A stretch of 64,000 nt of DNA from an uncultured Candidatus Melainabacteria bacterium. GTDB taxonomy: Bacteria > Cyanobacteriota > Vampirovibrionia > Gastranaerophilales > Gastranaerophilaceae. Positions 43,330 to 50,607 of the stretch are shown here, piece by piece. Below the pieces are notes generated by a model that worked only from the letters and a program-made list of their open reading frames with translations, was not told the origin of the DNA and made no database searches. Positions within the stretch are counted from its first letter, which is position 1. Every line of letters starts with the position of its first letter. A program made the translations under genes and the position numbers. The stretch lies in NCBI GenBank assembly GCA_934691935.1, contig CAKUTH010000010.1, positions 1 to 64,000 on the forward strand, in the 5' to 3' direction.

Positions 43330-44193
43330 TCAATAATTAATCTTCCAGCCCTCACGCATAATTTTTGCAGCGCATGATGTTCCATAAGTTTTACAGTCAT
43401 GATCTATATCGGTTTGACGGAAATTATAACTTTTTGGACGCACTACACCATTATTAAAATCAATATTAAACCAAAATACATCCTTACCAAAAGTATTTGG
43501 AGGTTTCGTACCATTCACATCAACATAAACTATTTGGTTTGAACTATATACACCGTCTTGAGAAATCAAATTTCCATTTTCATCATATTTATTATTAACC
43601 CAATTTATCATATTAACATAATAAGTCATTCCATCTGCAGTAGAAAAGAAAATACGTCCTGCATCATATGTTGTGTAAACATGCGTATCATCATAGTTAC
43701 CGTTTGCCAATTTATAGAAGTCTTTATTATTATTGAGATTTGGCTTTTTCATTATAGGATAAACTTCTGCGCCCTTAAAATATAGTAACCAATATGTATC
43801 AAAAAATGCTTTTACATCATCACCTTTCAATTCAGCACCTGCCTCAAACCCAGCAGGCCCGTTATCGGCGAAGGCTTTTTGTGCAACCTGTCCAAGAGTT
43901 GAATATGCCTTTTTAAGCTGATTTACAGTTACTTGTTTTTTGTAATTTTGAATAACGCTCGGCAACGTCAACGCCGCAACAACGCCAATGATGCCAAGGG
44001 TGATTAAAACTTCTGCCAAAGTGAAAGCGATTTTTCGTTTACCGTCGCAAGTGTCTACGTGCGTAGTACCTTCGGCGAGGGTAAAGTTACGTAACTTCTT
44101 ACTTACTTCCTTACCTACTAACTTACTTACGTTCTTAGAGCTTAAAGCCCCCCCCCCATTGGGTTCTATCCCTTGCAACGCAAGGGTTTTCAA
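43330..44193 (-). CDS. Type IV pilin-like protein with repeat-derived leader and G10 tract
   Basis: 287 codons from TTG 44193. The pilin helix AFTLAEVLITLGIIGVVAALTLP begins near residue 56; the mature part is about 230 aa and ends in REGWKINY. The leader is abnormally long. Residues 8-16 (GIEPNGGGA) and 20-32 (NVSKLVGKEVSKK) are translations of dispersed repeats. A second FTLAE occurs at residues 37-41 (NFTLAEGTTHVDTC), in effect a duplicated prepilin signal. No ATG or GTG is in frame before the helix. The only ATG with a good GGAG ribosome binding site (44221) is in another frame, and would come into frame if the G10 tract (44148-44157) had 9 or 12 Gs. So the start, and perhaps expression, depends on that tract. 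Confidence 0.7.
   Translation of the reverse strand: MKTLALQGIEPNGGGALSSKNVSKLVGKEVSKKLRNFTLAEGTTHVDTCDGKRKIAFTLAEVLITLGIIGVVAALTLPSVIQNYKKQVTVNQLKKAYSTLGQVAQKAFADNGPAGFEAGAELKGDDVKAFFDTYWLLYFKGAEVYPIMKKPNLNNNKDFYKLANGNYDDTHVYTTYDAGRIFFSTADGMTYYVNMINWVNNKYDENGNLISQDGVYSSNQIVYVDVNGTKPPNTFGKDVFWFNIDFNNGVVRPKSYNFRQTDIDHDCKTYGTSCAAKIMREGWKINY
44148..44157 (-). repeat. G10 homopolymer tract in the pilin-like leader
   Basis: Ten consecutive Cs on the plus strand (Gs in the coding strand) in an AT-rich genome. It lies between the ATG with its ribosome binding site (44221) and the pilin helix of the 43330-44193 gene. With ten Gs the ATG frame stops at a TAA 12 bases after the tract; with nine or twelve it runs into the pilin frame. 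Confidence 0.8.
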
Positions 44194-44298
44194 GTGTATG
44201 CAAATCTCTTAAATGTTCCATCTCATTAACTCCGTGTTCTCTATCCATATACTTATTATTACATATTTGTCGAAAATTTTCAAGCCCATGATTTTTAA

Positions 44299-44326
44299 AG
44301 ATCGCGGAACAGAGTCCGCGATGACA
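44299..44326 (+). repeat. REP-like palindromic element, copy 1
   Basis: Contains the perfect 8-bp palindrome arms ATCGCGGA/TCCGCGAT around ACAGAG and ends in GATGACA. It is homologous to the reverse complement of 44353-44379. Confidence 0.6.
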
Positions 44327-44352
44327 TGTATTGGTAATGATTTATCAAAATC

Positions 44353-44379
44353 TGTCATCGCGCACTTGTTGCGCAATCT
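44353..44379 (-). repeat. REP-like palindromic element, copy 2 (inverted)
   Basis: On the minus strand it reads AGATTGCGCAACAAG...CGCGATGACA and aligns with copy 1. The two lie tail to tail 26 bp apart, like a BIME unit. Confidence 0.6.
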
Positions 44380-44468
44380 ATTTTTTGTTAGCCCCTCACC
44401 TAAAATCCCTCTCCCCAAGGGGGCGAGGGGAAAACTCATTATCTTTCGCTTCGCTCAAGATAACTATT

Positions 44469-44501
44469 CTTACTAACTTACTTACGGACTTACTTCCTTA
44501 C
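44469..44501 (+). repeat. Dispersed repeat, CTTACTTAC family, copy 2
   Basis: Identical over 33 bases to 341-373. In both places a CCTAGTGCCTT or CCTTAGTGCCTT segment follows within 30 bases, so the shared unit is probably longer than the identical core. Confidence 0.75.
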
Positions 44502-44510
44502 GTAAACTCC

Positions 44511-44550
44511 TTAGTGCCTTAGTGCCTTAGTGCCCTAGTAACTTAGTATC
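44511..44550 (+). repeat. Five degenerate TTAGTGCC octamers
   Basis: TTAGTGCC three times in perfect tandem (44511-44534), then CTAGTAAC and TTAGTATC. It lies directly after the recN stop codon on the opposite strand. Confidence 0.7.
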
Positions 44551-44557
44551 TTCTTCA

Positions 44558-46204
44558 TTACTTACAAATAAGCGATTTTGCAAACTCTAAAGATTGTTCG
44601 TTAATCTCCCCACCAGCAAGTTCCGCCAACGCTTTAACCCTATTCTCACCTGACAAAACATAGACTTCAACCTTGGTTTCATCCTCTTGAGATTTTCGTA
44701 CATAAAAATGTTTATCTGCCTTTGATGCAATAATAGCCTGATGTGTAATCAATATAATCTGATGGAATTTTGCAAGATTTACAATCTCATCAGCAACGCT
44801 CTGCGATGCTTTGCCTGAAATTCCTGTATCAATTTCATCAAAAATAACCGTATCAATATCATCACTCTGAGCAAAAATTGATTTTATAGCAAGCATTACC
44901 CTTGAAATTTCGCCACCCGATGCAACTTTTGCCAATGGTTTCAAATCTTCTGACACATTTGTTGAAATCAAAAATTCAACATCATCACAACCATCAACAC
45001 TTAACTCTTTTGGGCGGACTTCTATTTCAAATCTAGCTTTTGGAAGTTCTAACTTTTCCAATTTTTCCTGAACTAAAGATGACAAAACTTGTGCATAATT
45101 TTTTCTGCTTTCGGAAATCTCTTGAGCCATTTCTTCCAACTCTTGATGCATTTGAGAAATTCTCAATTCCAATTCATCTATATTTTGAGTTGAAAATTCT
45201 ATTGCATTAAGCTCTTTTGACAAATTTTCAAAGGTTTCCATGACAGACTGCAAAGTCCCACCATATTTGTGTTTGAGCTTATCCAAAACATAAAGACGCT
45301 CTTGAATTTGATTTAAACGCTCAGTATCATTGTCGAGATTTTGACTATAATCCCTCAAATCAGAACCGACATCGCGCAAATTTTCAATTGCATCAATCAA
45401 TCTTTGTTCCAATTCCTCTAAACTATTATCATAGGATACGGATTTTGAAATGTTTTGTTTAATTTTTCCAAGTGCTTCCATAATCGAGCCGTCATCACCA
45501 TTTATCGCCCAATAAGAAGTTCCTGTGAGTTCTTTTAATTTTTCAGCATTTGCCAAAACTTCCAGTTCTTGATTAAGCTCCTCATCCTCTGTATCAGATG
45601 TAATATTTGCGCTATCAATCTCATTAACTTGAAATTGCAAAAATTCCAATTGGTTTTCAGTAACGCTTGATGCTGTTTTTAGATTTTCCAACTGTGATTG
45701 CAAGTTTTGATATTCCCTAAATTTTTCTCTATAATTTTCTAACTTATCGCCATAGCAAGCGTAATTGTCCAGCATAATTATATGACGTTTTGGTTGCAAA
45801 AGCGCGTATGTTTGGTGTTGGGAATGAATATCCAAGAAATAATTTCGTAATTGCTTAATAAAATCTTGATTAACTAAAGTTCCGTTCACGCGCGAACGAA
45901 CGCCATTTGGCGTAATCTCTTTAGATAAAACGATTTCCGAGCCAAAATTATCAATACCATTTTCTTCAAATAGGCTTGACAGATTATGTTTTGTATTTTC
46001 AAGAACTAGTTCGATTACCGCCTTGTCTTTTCCATGCTTAATAACATCTTTTGAAACACGGGGAGCAAATGCAATATCAATGGCATTAATCAAAATACTC
46101 TTGCCCGCACCAGTTTCGCCAGTAATAACGTTCAATCCGCCATCAAAATTCGCCGTTAATTCGTCTATCAATATGTAATCTTTTATTCGCAATTGCTTAA
46201 TCAT
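44558..46204 (-). CDS. recN: DNA repair protein RecN
   Basis: RecN is an SMC-like ATPase for double-strand-break repair. 548 aa from ATG 46204, which fits the family N-terminus (MIKQLRIKDYILIDELTANF). Walker A is ITGETGAGKSILINA. A long central coiled-coil region (residues about 150-365) follows. The signature KVASGGEISRVMLAIKSI and Walker B VIFDEIDTGISG are near the C-terminus. There is no ribosome binding site, and a predicted -10 box ends six bases before the ATG, so the transcript may be leaderless. Confidence 0.93.
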   Translation of the reverse strand: MIKQLRIKDYILIDELTANFDGGLNVITGETGAGKSILINAIDIAFAPRVSKDVIKHGKDKAVIELVLENTKHNLSSLFEENGIDNFGSEIVLSKEITPNGVRSRVNGTLVNQDFIKQLRNYFLDIHSQHQTYALLQPKRHIIMLDNYACYGDKLENYREKFREYQNLQSQLENLKTASSVTENQLEFLQFQVNEIDSANITSDTEDEELNQELEVLANAEKLKELTGTSYWAINGDDGSIMEALGKIKQNISKSVSYDNSLEELEQRLIDAIENLRDVGSDLRDYSQNLDNDTERLNQIQERLYVLDKLKHKYGGTLQSVMETFENLSKELNAIEFSTQNIDELELRISQMHQELEEMAQEISESRKNYAQVLSSLVQEKLEKLELPKARFEIEVRPKELSVDGCDDVEFLISTNVSEDLKPLAKVASGGEISRVMLAIKSIFAQSDDIDTVIFDEIDTGISGKASQSVADEIVNLAKFHQIILITHQAIIASKADKHFYVRKSQEDETKVEVYVLSGENRVKALAELAGGEINEQSLEFAKSLICK

Positions 46205-46210
46205 ATATAT

Positions 46211-46239
46211 AGCATAGAACAAGATTGAATTTTGGGCAA
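46211..46239 (-). promoter_or_regulatory. Predicted leaderless promoter of recN
   Basis: On the minus strand TTGCCC (46239-46234), a 17-nt spacer and TATGCT (46216-46211), with six bases before the ATG at 46204. This is the same geometry as the mtaB promoter. Confidence 0.45.
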
Positions 46240-46326
46240 TATGGTTTTACAAAAAATTTTAGAAATTCTTATATATACATTATTTTGACTATTCCATTTT
46301 AAAGCTAAATGTGTTAATCTAAATAT

Positions 46327-47622
46327 ATGGAAACAACAAATCAATCAATAATGCCATTAACAAGAAAAATCGCTAATAATAGATTAGAAATTGGCGGTTG
46401 CGATACTATCGAACTTGTCGAAAAATATGGTTCACCTTTATACGTAATAGATGAACACACTTTGCGCAGTATTTGCAAAGATTATAAAAATGCGTTTAAA
46501 AATTACCCAAAAGTAAACATGATGTACGCATCAAAAGCATTATGCACTATTGCGACATCGCAAATTATATCATCAGAAGGCTTTGGATTTGACGTCGTAT
46601 CGGCTGGCGAGATTTATACCGTATACAAAGCTGGCGTTGACATGTCAAAAGTTTTGTTCAACGGAAACAACAAATCCGCAGACGAACTTGAACTTGCGAT
46701 AAAATTAGGTGTCGGCAGAATTTCCGTAGATAATTTTTATGAGCTTGAACTCCTAGATAATATCGCAAAAAGTCAAAACAAATTCGTTGACATTTTACTT
46801 AGAATTACCCCTGGAATTGAATGTCACACTCACGAATATATTCAAACTGGACACTTAGATTCAAAATTCGGATTTGATTTAACACAAATTGACAATGCAA
46901 TTGATTTGATAAGAAACAAGTATTCAAACCTGAAACTCCACGGTTTGCATGCGCATATCGGTTCTCAAATTTTTGAAACATCAATTTACGGTGATGAAAT
47001 AGAAATTTTGGTCAAAGAAATTGCGCGCCTAGGCTTGAATGAAATAAACATAGGTGGCGGAATTGGAGTTAAATACACAAAAGATGACTGTCCACCATCA
47101 ATTTATACAGTTGCCAATATTGTAATTGAGAAACTTAAAGAGTGTATTGAAAAATATAATATTGAACCGCCAGCATTGTTCATAGAACCAGGAAGAAGCA
47201 TTATATCAACATCTGGCGTAACTTTATACACAATCGGCAGTTCAAAACAAGTTCCAAAAGGTAGAACATATATTGCAGTAGACGGCGGAATGTCAGATAA
47301 CATAAGACCATCTATGTATCAAGCATTATATACGGCAGAAATTGCTAACAAACCTAACGCCGAACCTAATAAAACCGTAACTGTAGCAGGACGTTTTTGC
47401 GAATCTGGTGACATTTTAATCAACGACATTAAACTTCCAAACCCTCAAGCTGGAGATGTTTTGTGCGTTTATAACACTGGAGCTTACAATTATTCAATGG
47501 CATCAAATTACAATCGCGTACAAAAACCTGCGATGGTACTTGTAAATAATTCACAATCTGATATTATAGTAACTAGAGAGACACTTGATGATTTAATATC
47601 ACATGACATGAAGGTAGATTAA
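46327..47622 (+). CDS. lysA: Diaminopimelate decarboxylase
   Basis: LysA makes lysine from meso-DAP with PLP. 431 aa. The PLP lysine lies in MMYASKALCTIATSQ. Other motifs are GFGFDVVSAGEIYTV, HAHIGSQIFE, NIGGGIGVKY, EPGRSIIS and CESGDIL with the C-terminal Tyr in YNTGAYNYSMASNYN. The ATG at 46327 has no visible ribosome binding site. It shares one base with cdaA, so lysA-cdaA-yitT is probably one operon. Confidence 0.95.
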   Translation: METTNQSIMPLTRKIANNRLEIGGCDTIELVEKYGSPLYVIDEHTLRSICKDYKNAFKNYPKVNMMYASKALCTIATSQIISSEGFGFDVVSAGEIYTVYKAGVDMSKVLFNGNNKSADELELAIKLGVGRISVDNFYELELLDNIAKSQNKFVDILLRITPGIECHTHEYIQTGHLDSKFGFDLTQIDNAIDLIRNKYSNLKLHGLHAHIGSQIFETSIYGDEIEILVKEIARLGLNEINIGGGIGVKYTKDDCPPSIYTVANIVIEKLKECIEKYNIEPPALFIEPGRSIISTSGVTLYTIGSSKQVPKGRTYIAVDGGMSDNIRPSMYQALYTAEIANKPNAEPNKTVTVAGRFCESGDILINDIKLPNPQAGDVLCVYNTGAYNYSMASNYNRVQKPAMVLVNNSQSDIIVTRETLDDLISHDMKVD

Positions 47623-48515
47623 TGGTAAATAATTTTTTAGCATACATACTAAACTATATTAAAAACCTCGAAACAGTTTTCAACTGGTCTGATTTTATTC
47701 AAATTGCATTTTTAGTTTGCGTATTATTGTTTTTATACAAAAAATTTATCAAAAACACACCTTCTGAGAAATTTGTAAAAGGTGTACTAATCCTTGTTTG
47801 TGTTTGGATTTTTAGCGAAGTTTTAATGAGATTAAACTTGAACATCATTGGAATGTTTTTGAAAGGCATAGTAACCTTAGTTTCATTAAGTTTAATCGTT
47901 ATTTTCCAACCAGAACTTAGAAGATTTTTGGGATTTTTGGGACAAGCAGATTTTGTCGCTAAGATTTTTAACACCAATTATAAAAAGCAACAAGCTAGAA
48001 AAATTGACGTAGTAAAAGAATTAATAGAAAGCGTAAAATATCTGTCAAAATCACATACTGGCGCGCTCGTGGTCTTTCAAAGCGATTTAAGCAACACATA
48101 TTACGATGTTGGAACGAAATTAAATGCAGATTTGTCTACAGAATTACTTTTGACAATCTTCCATCCAAACACACCTTTGCATGACGGCGCTGTTGTTATT
48201 AACGGAGATAAAATAATTTCGGCTGGGGTTTTGTTACCACTAACTGAAGATCCTAAACTTAGTTGGAAATATGGAACTCGCCACAGAGCAGCTATCGGCA
48301 TGACCGAAACAAGTGATGCAGCCTGCCTTGTTGTATCTGAAGAAACTGGTGACGTTTCTATTGCTCTTGGTGGAAACTTGAAAAAATACGAAGATTTAGT
48401 TACTCTAAAATCCGATTTAGAAAACATTTTAGGTCTTAAAGAACCTTCTGAAAACAGAAAGAAAACTATTTTCAGTATCAACAATTTCATGACAATAAAA
48501 AAGAATGTGGAGTAA
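47622..48515 (+). CDS. cdaA: Diadenylate cyclase CdaA
   Basis: CdaA joins two ATP into cyclic di-AMP. 297 aa: three N-terminal transmembrane helices (residues about 25-95), a coiled linker and a DAC domain. The catalytic motifs are LHDGAVVI (DGA) and GTRHRAAIGMTE (RHR). In Firmicutes cdaA is followed by ybbR-glmM; here it is between lysA and a yitT-type gene. The window also encodes a PgpH-like phosphodiesterase (54807-56999), the usual c-di-AMP degrader. Confidence 0.93.
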   Translation: MVNNFLAYILNYIKNLETVFNWSDFIQIAFLVCVLLFLYKKFIKNTPSEKFVKGVLILVCVWIFSEVLMRLNLNIIGMFLKGIVTLVSLSLIVIFQPELRRFLGFLGQADFVAKIFNTNYKKQQARKIDVVKELIESVKYLSKSHTGALVVFQSDLSNTYYDVGTKLNADLSTELLLTIFHPNTPLHDGAVVINGDKIISAGVLLPLTEDPKLSWKYGTRHRAAIGMTETSDAACLVVSEETGDVSIALGGNLKKYEDLVTLKSDLENILGLKEPSENRKKTIFSINNFMTIKKNVE

Positions 48516-48518
48516 ATT

Positions 48519-49394
48519 TTGGAAAGAAAATTAACTAAAAAAGAACATATCTTTAACTTCTTAAGAAAACTATTTTTCTTAACCCTTGGACCTTTCATTG
48601 CAGCTTTAGCGTTGGAAGTTTTTTTAGTTCCAAATAACATAATTGACGGCGGAATTGTTGGTATATCTATTATCTTGAGTTATTTAACAAAAATGAATCT
48701 TGGTTTATTAATTTTTGTTATTAACATTCCGTTTTTCTTGCTTGCATTTAACAAAATCGGCAAAAAATTTGTTATTCAAACATTTTACGCAATCGGCATG
48801 CTTTCGTTGTGGGTAAACATATTGACAATGCATCATGTTCCAACAACCAGCGATTTGTTATTAGCAACAGTATTTGGCGGAATTGCATTGGGTACGGGCG
48901 TTGGACTGGTTCTCAAAAACGAAGGTTCACTTGACGGAACAGAGATAATGTCACTGGTGTTATCTAAAAAATTCGGTTTTTCAGTCGGAGAATGGATTAT
49001 GACCTTTAACGTATTCATATACGGTGCTTCAGGACTCGTTTTTGGCTGGAACAAAGCTATGTACGCAGTCTTAACATATTTTATAGCATTCAAAGTTATT
49101 GACGTAGTGCTTGAGGGGCTAAACACTGCTAAATCAATAAGAATTATCAGCGACCAATCCTATGAAATAGGACAAGCATTATTGGAAAGATTAAATCTTG
49201 GAGTTACTTATCTCAAAGGCGTTGGCGCTTATTCTGGAGCTGAAAAAACTATTGTATTCTGTGTTGTTTCTCGTTTAGAAATGGCAAAAATGAAAGAAAT
49301 TATTAAAGAAATCGACCCAAGTGCATTTATTTCAGTCGTTGATGTTCACGAAGCATACGGCGGACGTAGAGGCGGAAGTATTGACAAAATCTAG
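48519..49394 (+). CDS. YitT/DUF2179 family membrane protein
   Basis: 291 aa from a TTG start 3 bp after cdaA; the GTGGAGT at the end of cdaA serves as ribosome binding site. Five to six transmembrane helices with the family's GxxxxPNxIxxGGxxG pattern (VPNNIIDGGIVGISIILSY) and EGSLDGTEI are followed by the cytoplasmic DUF2179 domain, with a GVTYLKGVGAYSG segment and a C-terminal ISVVDVHEAYGG. The transport substrate is not established for the family. Co-transcription with cdaA suggests a possible link to c-di-AMP or osmotic control. Confidence 0.85.
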   Translation: MERKLTKKEHIFNFLRKLFFLTLGPFIAALALEVFLVPNNIIDGGIVGISIILSYLTKMNLGLLIFVINIPFFLLAFNKIGKKFVIQTFYAIGMLSLWVNILTMHHVPTTSDLLLATVFGGIALGTGVGLVLKNEGSLDGTEIMSLVLSKKFGFSVGEWIMTFNVFIYGASGLVFGWNKAMYAVLTYFIAFKVIDVVLEGLNTAKSIRIISDQSYEIGQALLERLNLGVTYLKGVGAYSGAEKTIVFCVVSRLEMAKMKEIIKEIDPSAFISVVDVHEAYGGRRGGSIDKI

Positions 49395-49410
49395 TGATAT
49401 AGACTATATT
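49381..49410 (+). promoter_or_regulatory. Predicted promoter for the 49459 gene
   Basis: TTGACA (49381-49386), an 18-nt spacer and TATATT (49405-49410). The -35 box lies inside the last codons of the yitT-type gene. A small CTGACAA/TTGTCGG hairpin follows just before the AAAGGA ribosome binding site. Confidence 0.5.
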
Positions 49411-49458
49411 ATAAAGAGGAGAGAGTCTGACAAAAGTTGTCGGAAAGGATAAATTAAA

Positions 49459-49806
49459 ATGGCAAAGAATATTGATACAGTACCAATAGAGGTGAGCATA
49501 TTAACAGCAGACCACGATATAAAAGGTATCGTACACGTTTCAAAATATACAAATACTAACAGAGAATTGACAGATTTGCTAAACGACAGAGAGCGTAGAT
49601 TTTTAGCTGTTACAAATGCAGAAATTTATCCTCGCAATTCAAACCAAGCACCTAGAAAATATAATTTTTTAGAAATTCACATGGATTATGTTTTGATGGT
49701 TCACCCTTCATCTCAGGCAGTTTTCCAAGAAACAGGAAAAACTCAAGAAGATATTTCGAGATTTAGAGAATTAAGATTGAAACTCAATCAAACTAAACCA
49801 TTCTAA
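49459..49806 (+). CDS. Small beta-rich orphan protein
   Basis: 115 aa, with GGAAAGGAT before the ATG. The sequence (VEVSILTADHDIKG-like start, then ELTDLLNDRERRFLAVTNAEIY and FLEIHMDYVLMVHP) predicts a small mainly beta protein. It resembles an uncharacterised group in which a strand-rich half is followed by an LLND...FLAVTDA segment, possibly DUF6812, but I am not sure of the assignment. It is monocistronic with its own promoter and terminator. Confidence 0.7.
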   Translation: MAKNIDTVPIEVSILTADHDIKGIVHVSKYTNTNRELTDLLNDRERRFLAVTNAEIYPRNSNQAPRKYNFLEIHMDYVLMVHPSSQAVFQETGKTQEDISRFRELRLKLNQTKPF

Positions 49807-49820
49807 GATTTTTAACCAAT

Positions 49821-49852
49821 AAAAAAGAGCCTTTTTTCAAAGGCTCTTTTTT
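49821..49852. terminator. Bidirectional terminator
   Basis: AAAAAAGAGCCTTT pairs with AAAGGCTCTTTTTT around a TTTC loop, between two convergent genes. Confidence 0.9.
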
Positions 49853-49869
49853 ATGTTTGTCTCCATAAA

Positions 49870-50607
49870 TTATTTATTATATTTTGCTAACAAGTTTGTA
49901 GAATTACCATAACTTACAACATCTAAAGATTTTCCCTGTACATCAGATGATTGTTGAGCTTCAACTCTTTGTTCAGGTTTTTGTTCTTCTTCCTGTTTAT
50001 GAGTTTCATCACATCCGTGACCCTTCTTTAATTCCATTTTCTTTTCAACTTTTTTAGCCAAAGGTGTCGCAACTAGAGGAACTACAATACGTTTACCAAT
50101 AATTGTTGCGGCTGCAATATCTGCAACAAATTTGAATAAATCTAAAGCATCTTTTCTAACTTTTTCATATTCTCTTGCATATACAAGTTTTTTAGAAGCA
50201 TGGTTTCCTGTCATTGCATCTTGCATACGCATTCTTGAAATTGTATTTGCTTTGCTGATTGAATTAAATGATTTTTTAAACAATTTGTCAAAAATCGGAC
50301 CAGAATATTTTCTCATTGCAAAGAACATTGCAATTTGCGCGCCAATCATCAATACGCCATTTGTCAAATCTAATGCAGCAACAAATTTCCTTTTCTTTTC
50401 TGGTATCTTATCATTGTGCAAACTTTGAGTAACATACATTGCACAACCAATACCATCTTTCAAGATAATAGATGTAACTGTTGCCATTGCCAATGCTTTT
50501 TCTGGGTCATTTTCAAATTTTTTACCTAACCAAACAGCTGGTTTCGCGTTTGTTGCTTTGGCAATACCTTTTCCAATATAATTTCCAATTGATTGAAGTC
50601 CACTCAT
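49870..50607 (-). CDS. Orphan membrane protein, downstream of the SFKG protein
   Basis: 245 aa. Starts MSGLQSIGNYIGKGIAKATN. Hydrophobic stretches lie around residues 43-62 and 80-100, with a further one near 155-175. A basic/charged, Gln/Glu-rich tail with DETHKQEEEQKPEQ follows. I do not recognise it. Its ATG shares one base with the stop of the gene upstream, so the two are translationally coupled and probably form a complex. Its build (hydrophobic helices alternating with basic stretches) is like the 32334 protein. Confidence 0.65.
   Translation of the reverse strand: MSGLQSIGNYIGKGIAKATNAKPAVWLGKKFENDPEKALAMATVTSIILKDGIGCAMYVTQSLHNDKIPEKKRKFVAALDLTNGVLMIGAQIAMFFAMRKYSGPIFDKLFKKSFNSISKANTISRMRMQDAMTGNHASKKLVYAREYEKVRKDALDLFKFVADIAAATIIGKRIVVPLVATPLAKKVEKKMELKKGHGCDETHKQEEEQKPEQRVEAQQSSDVQGKSLDVVSYGNSTNLLAKYNK

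Larger units (their letters stand above)
44194..44557. other. 364-bp intergenic region packed with repeats
   Basis: No protein-coding gene is convincing apart from the possible alternative pilin start near 44221. It contains an inverted pair of REP-like elements (44299-44326 and 44353-44379), a C/G-rich CCCCTCACC...GGGGCGAGGGG palindrome (about 44392-44431), a TATCTTTCGCTTCGCTCAAG hairpin (about 44441-44463), the CTTACTTAC repeat (44469-44501) and five degenerate TTAGTGCC octamers (44511-44550). Confidence 0.7.

Noticed and set aside
44213..44522. Short plus-strand frames in the repeat-rich gap before recN
   Set aside because: They read through palindromic repeats and the octamer array, without ribosome binding sites.
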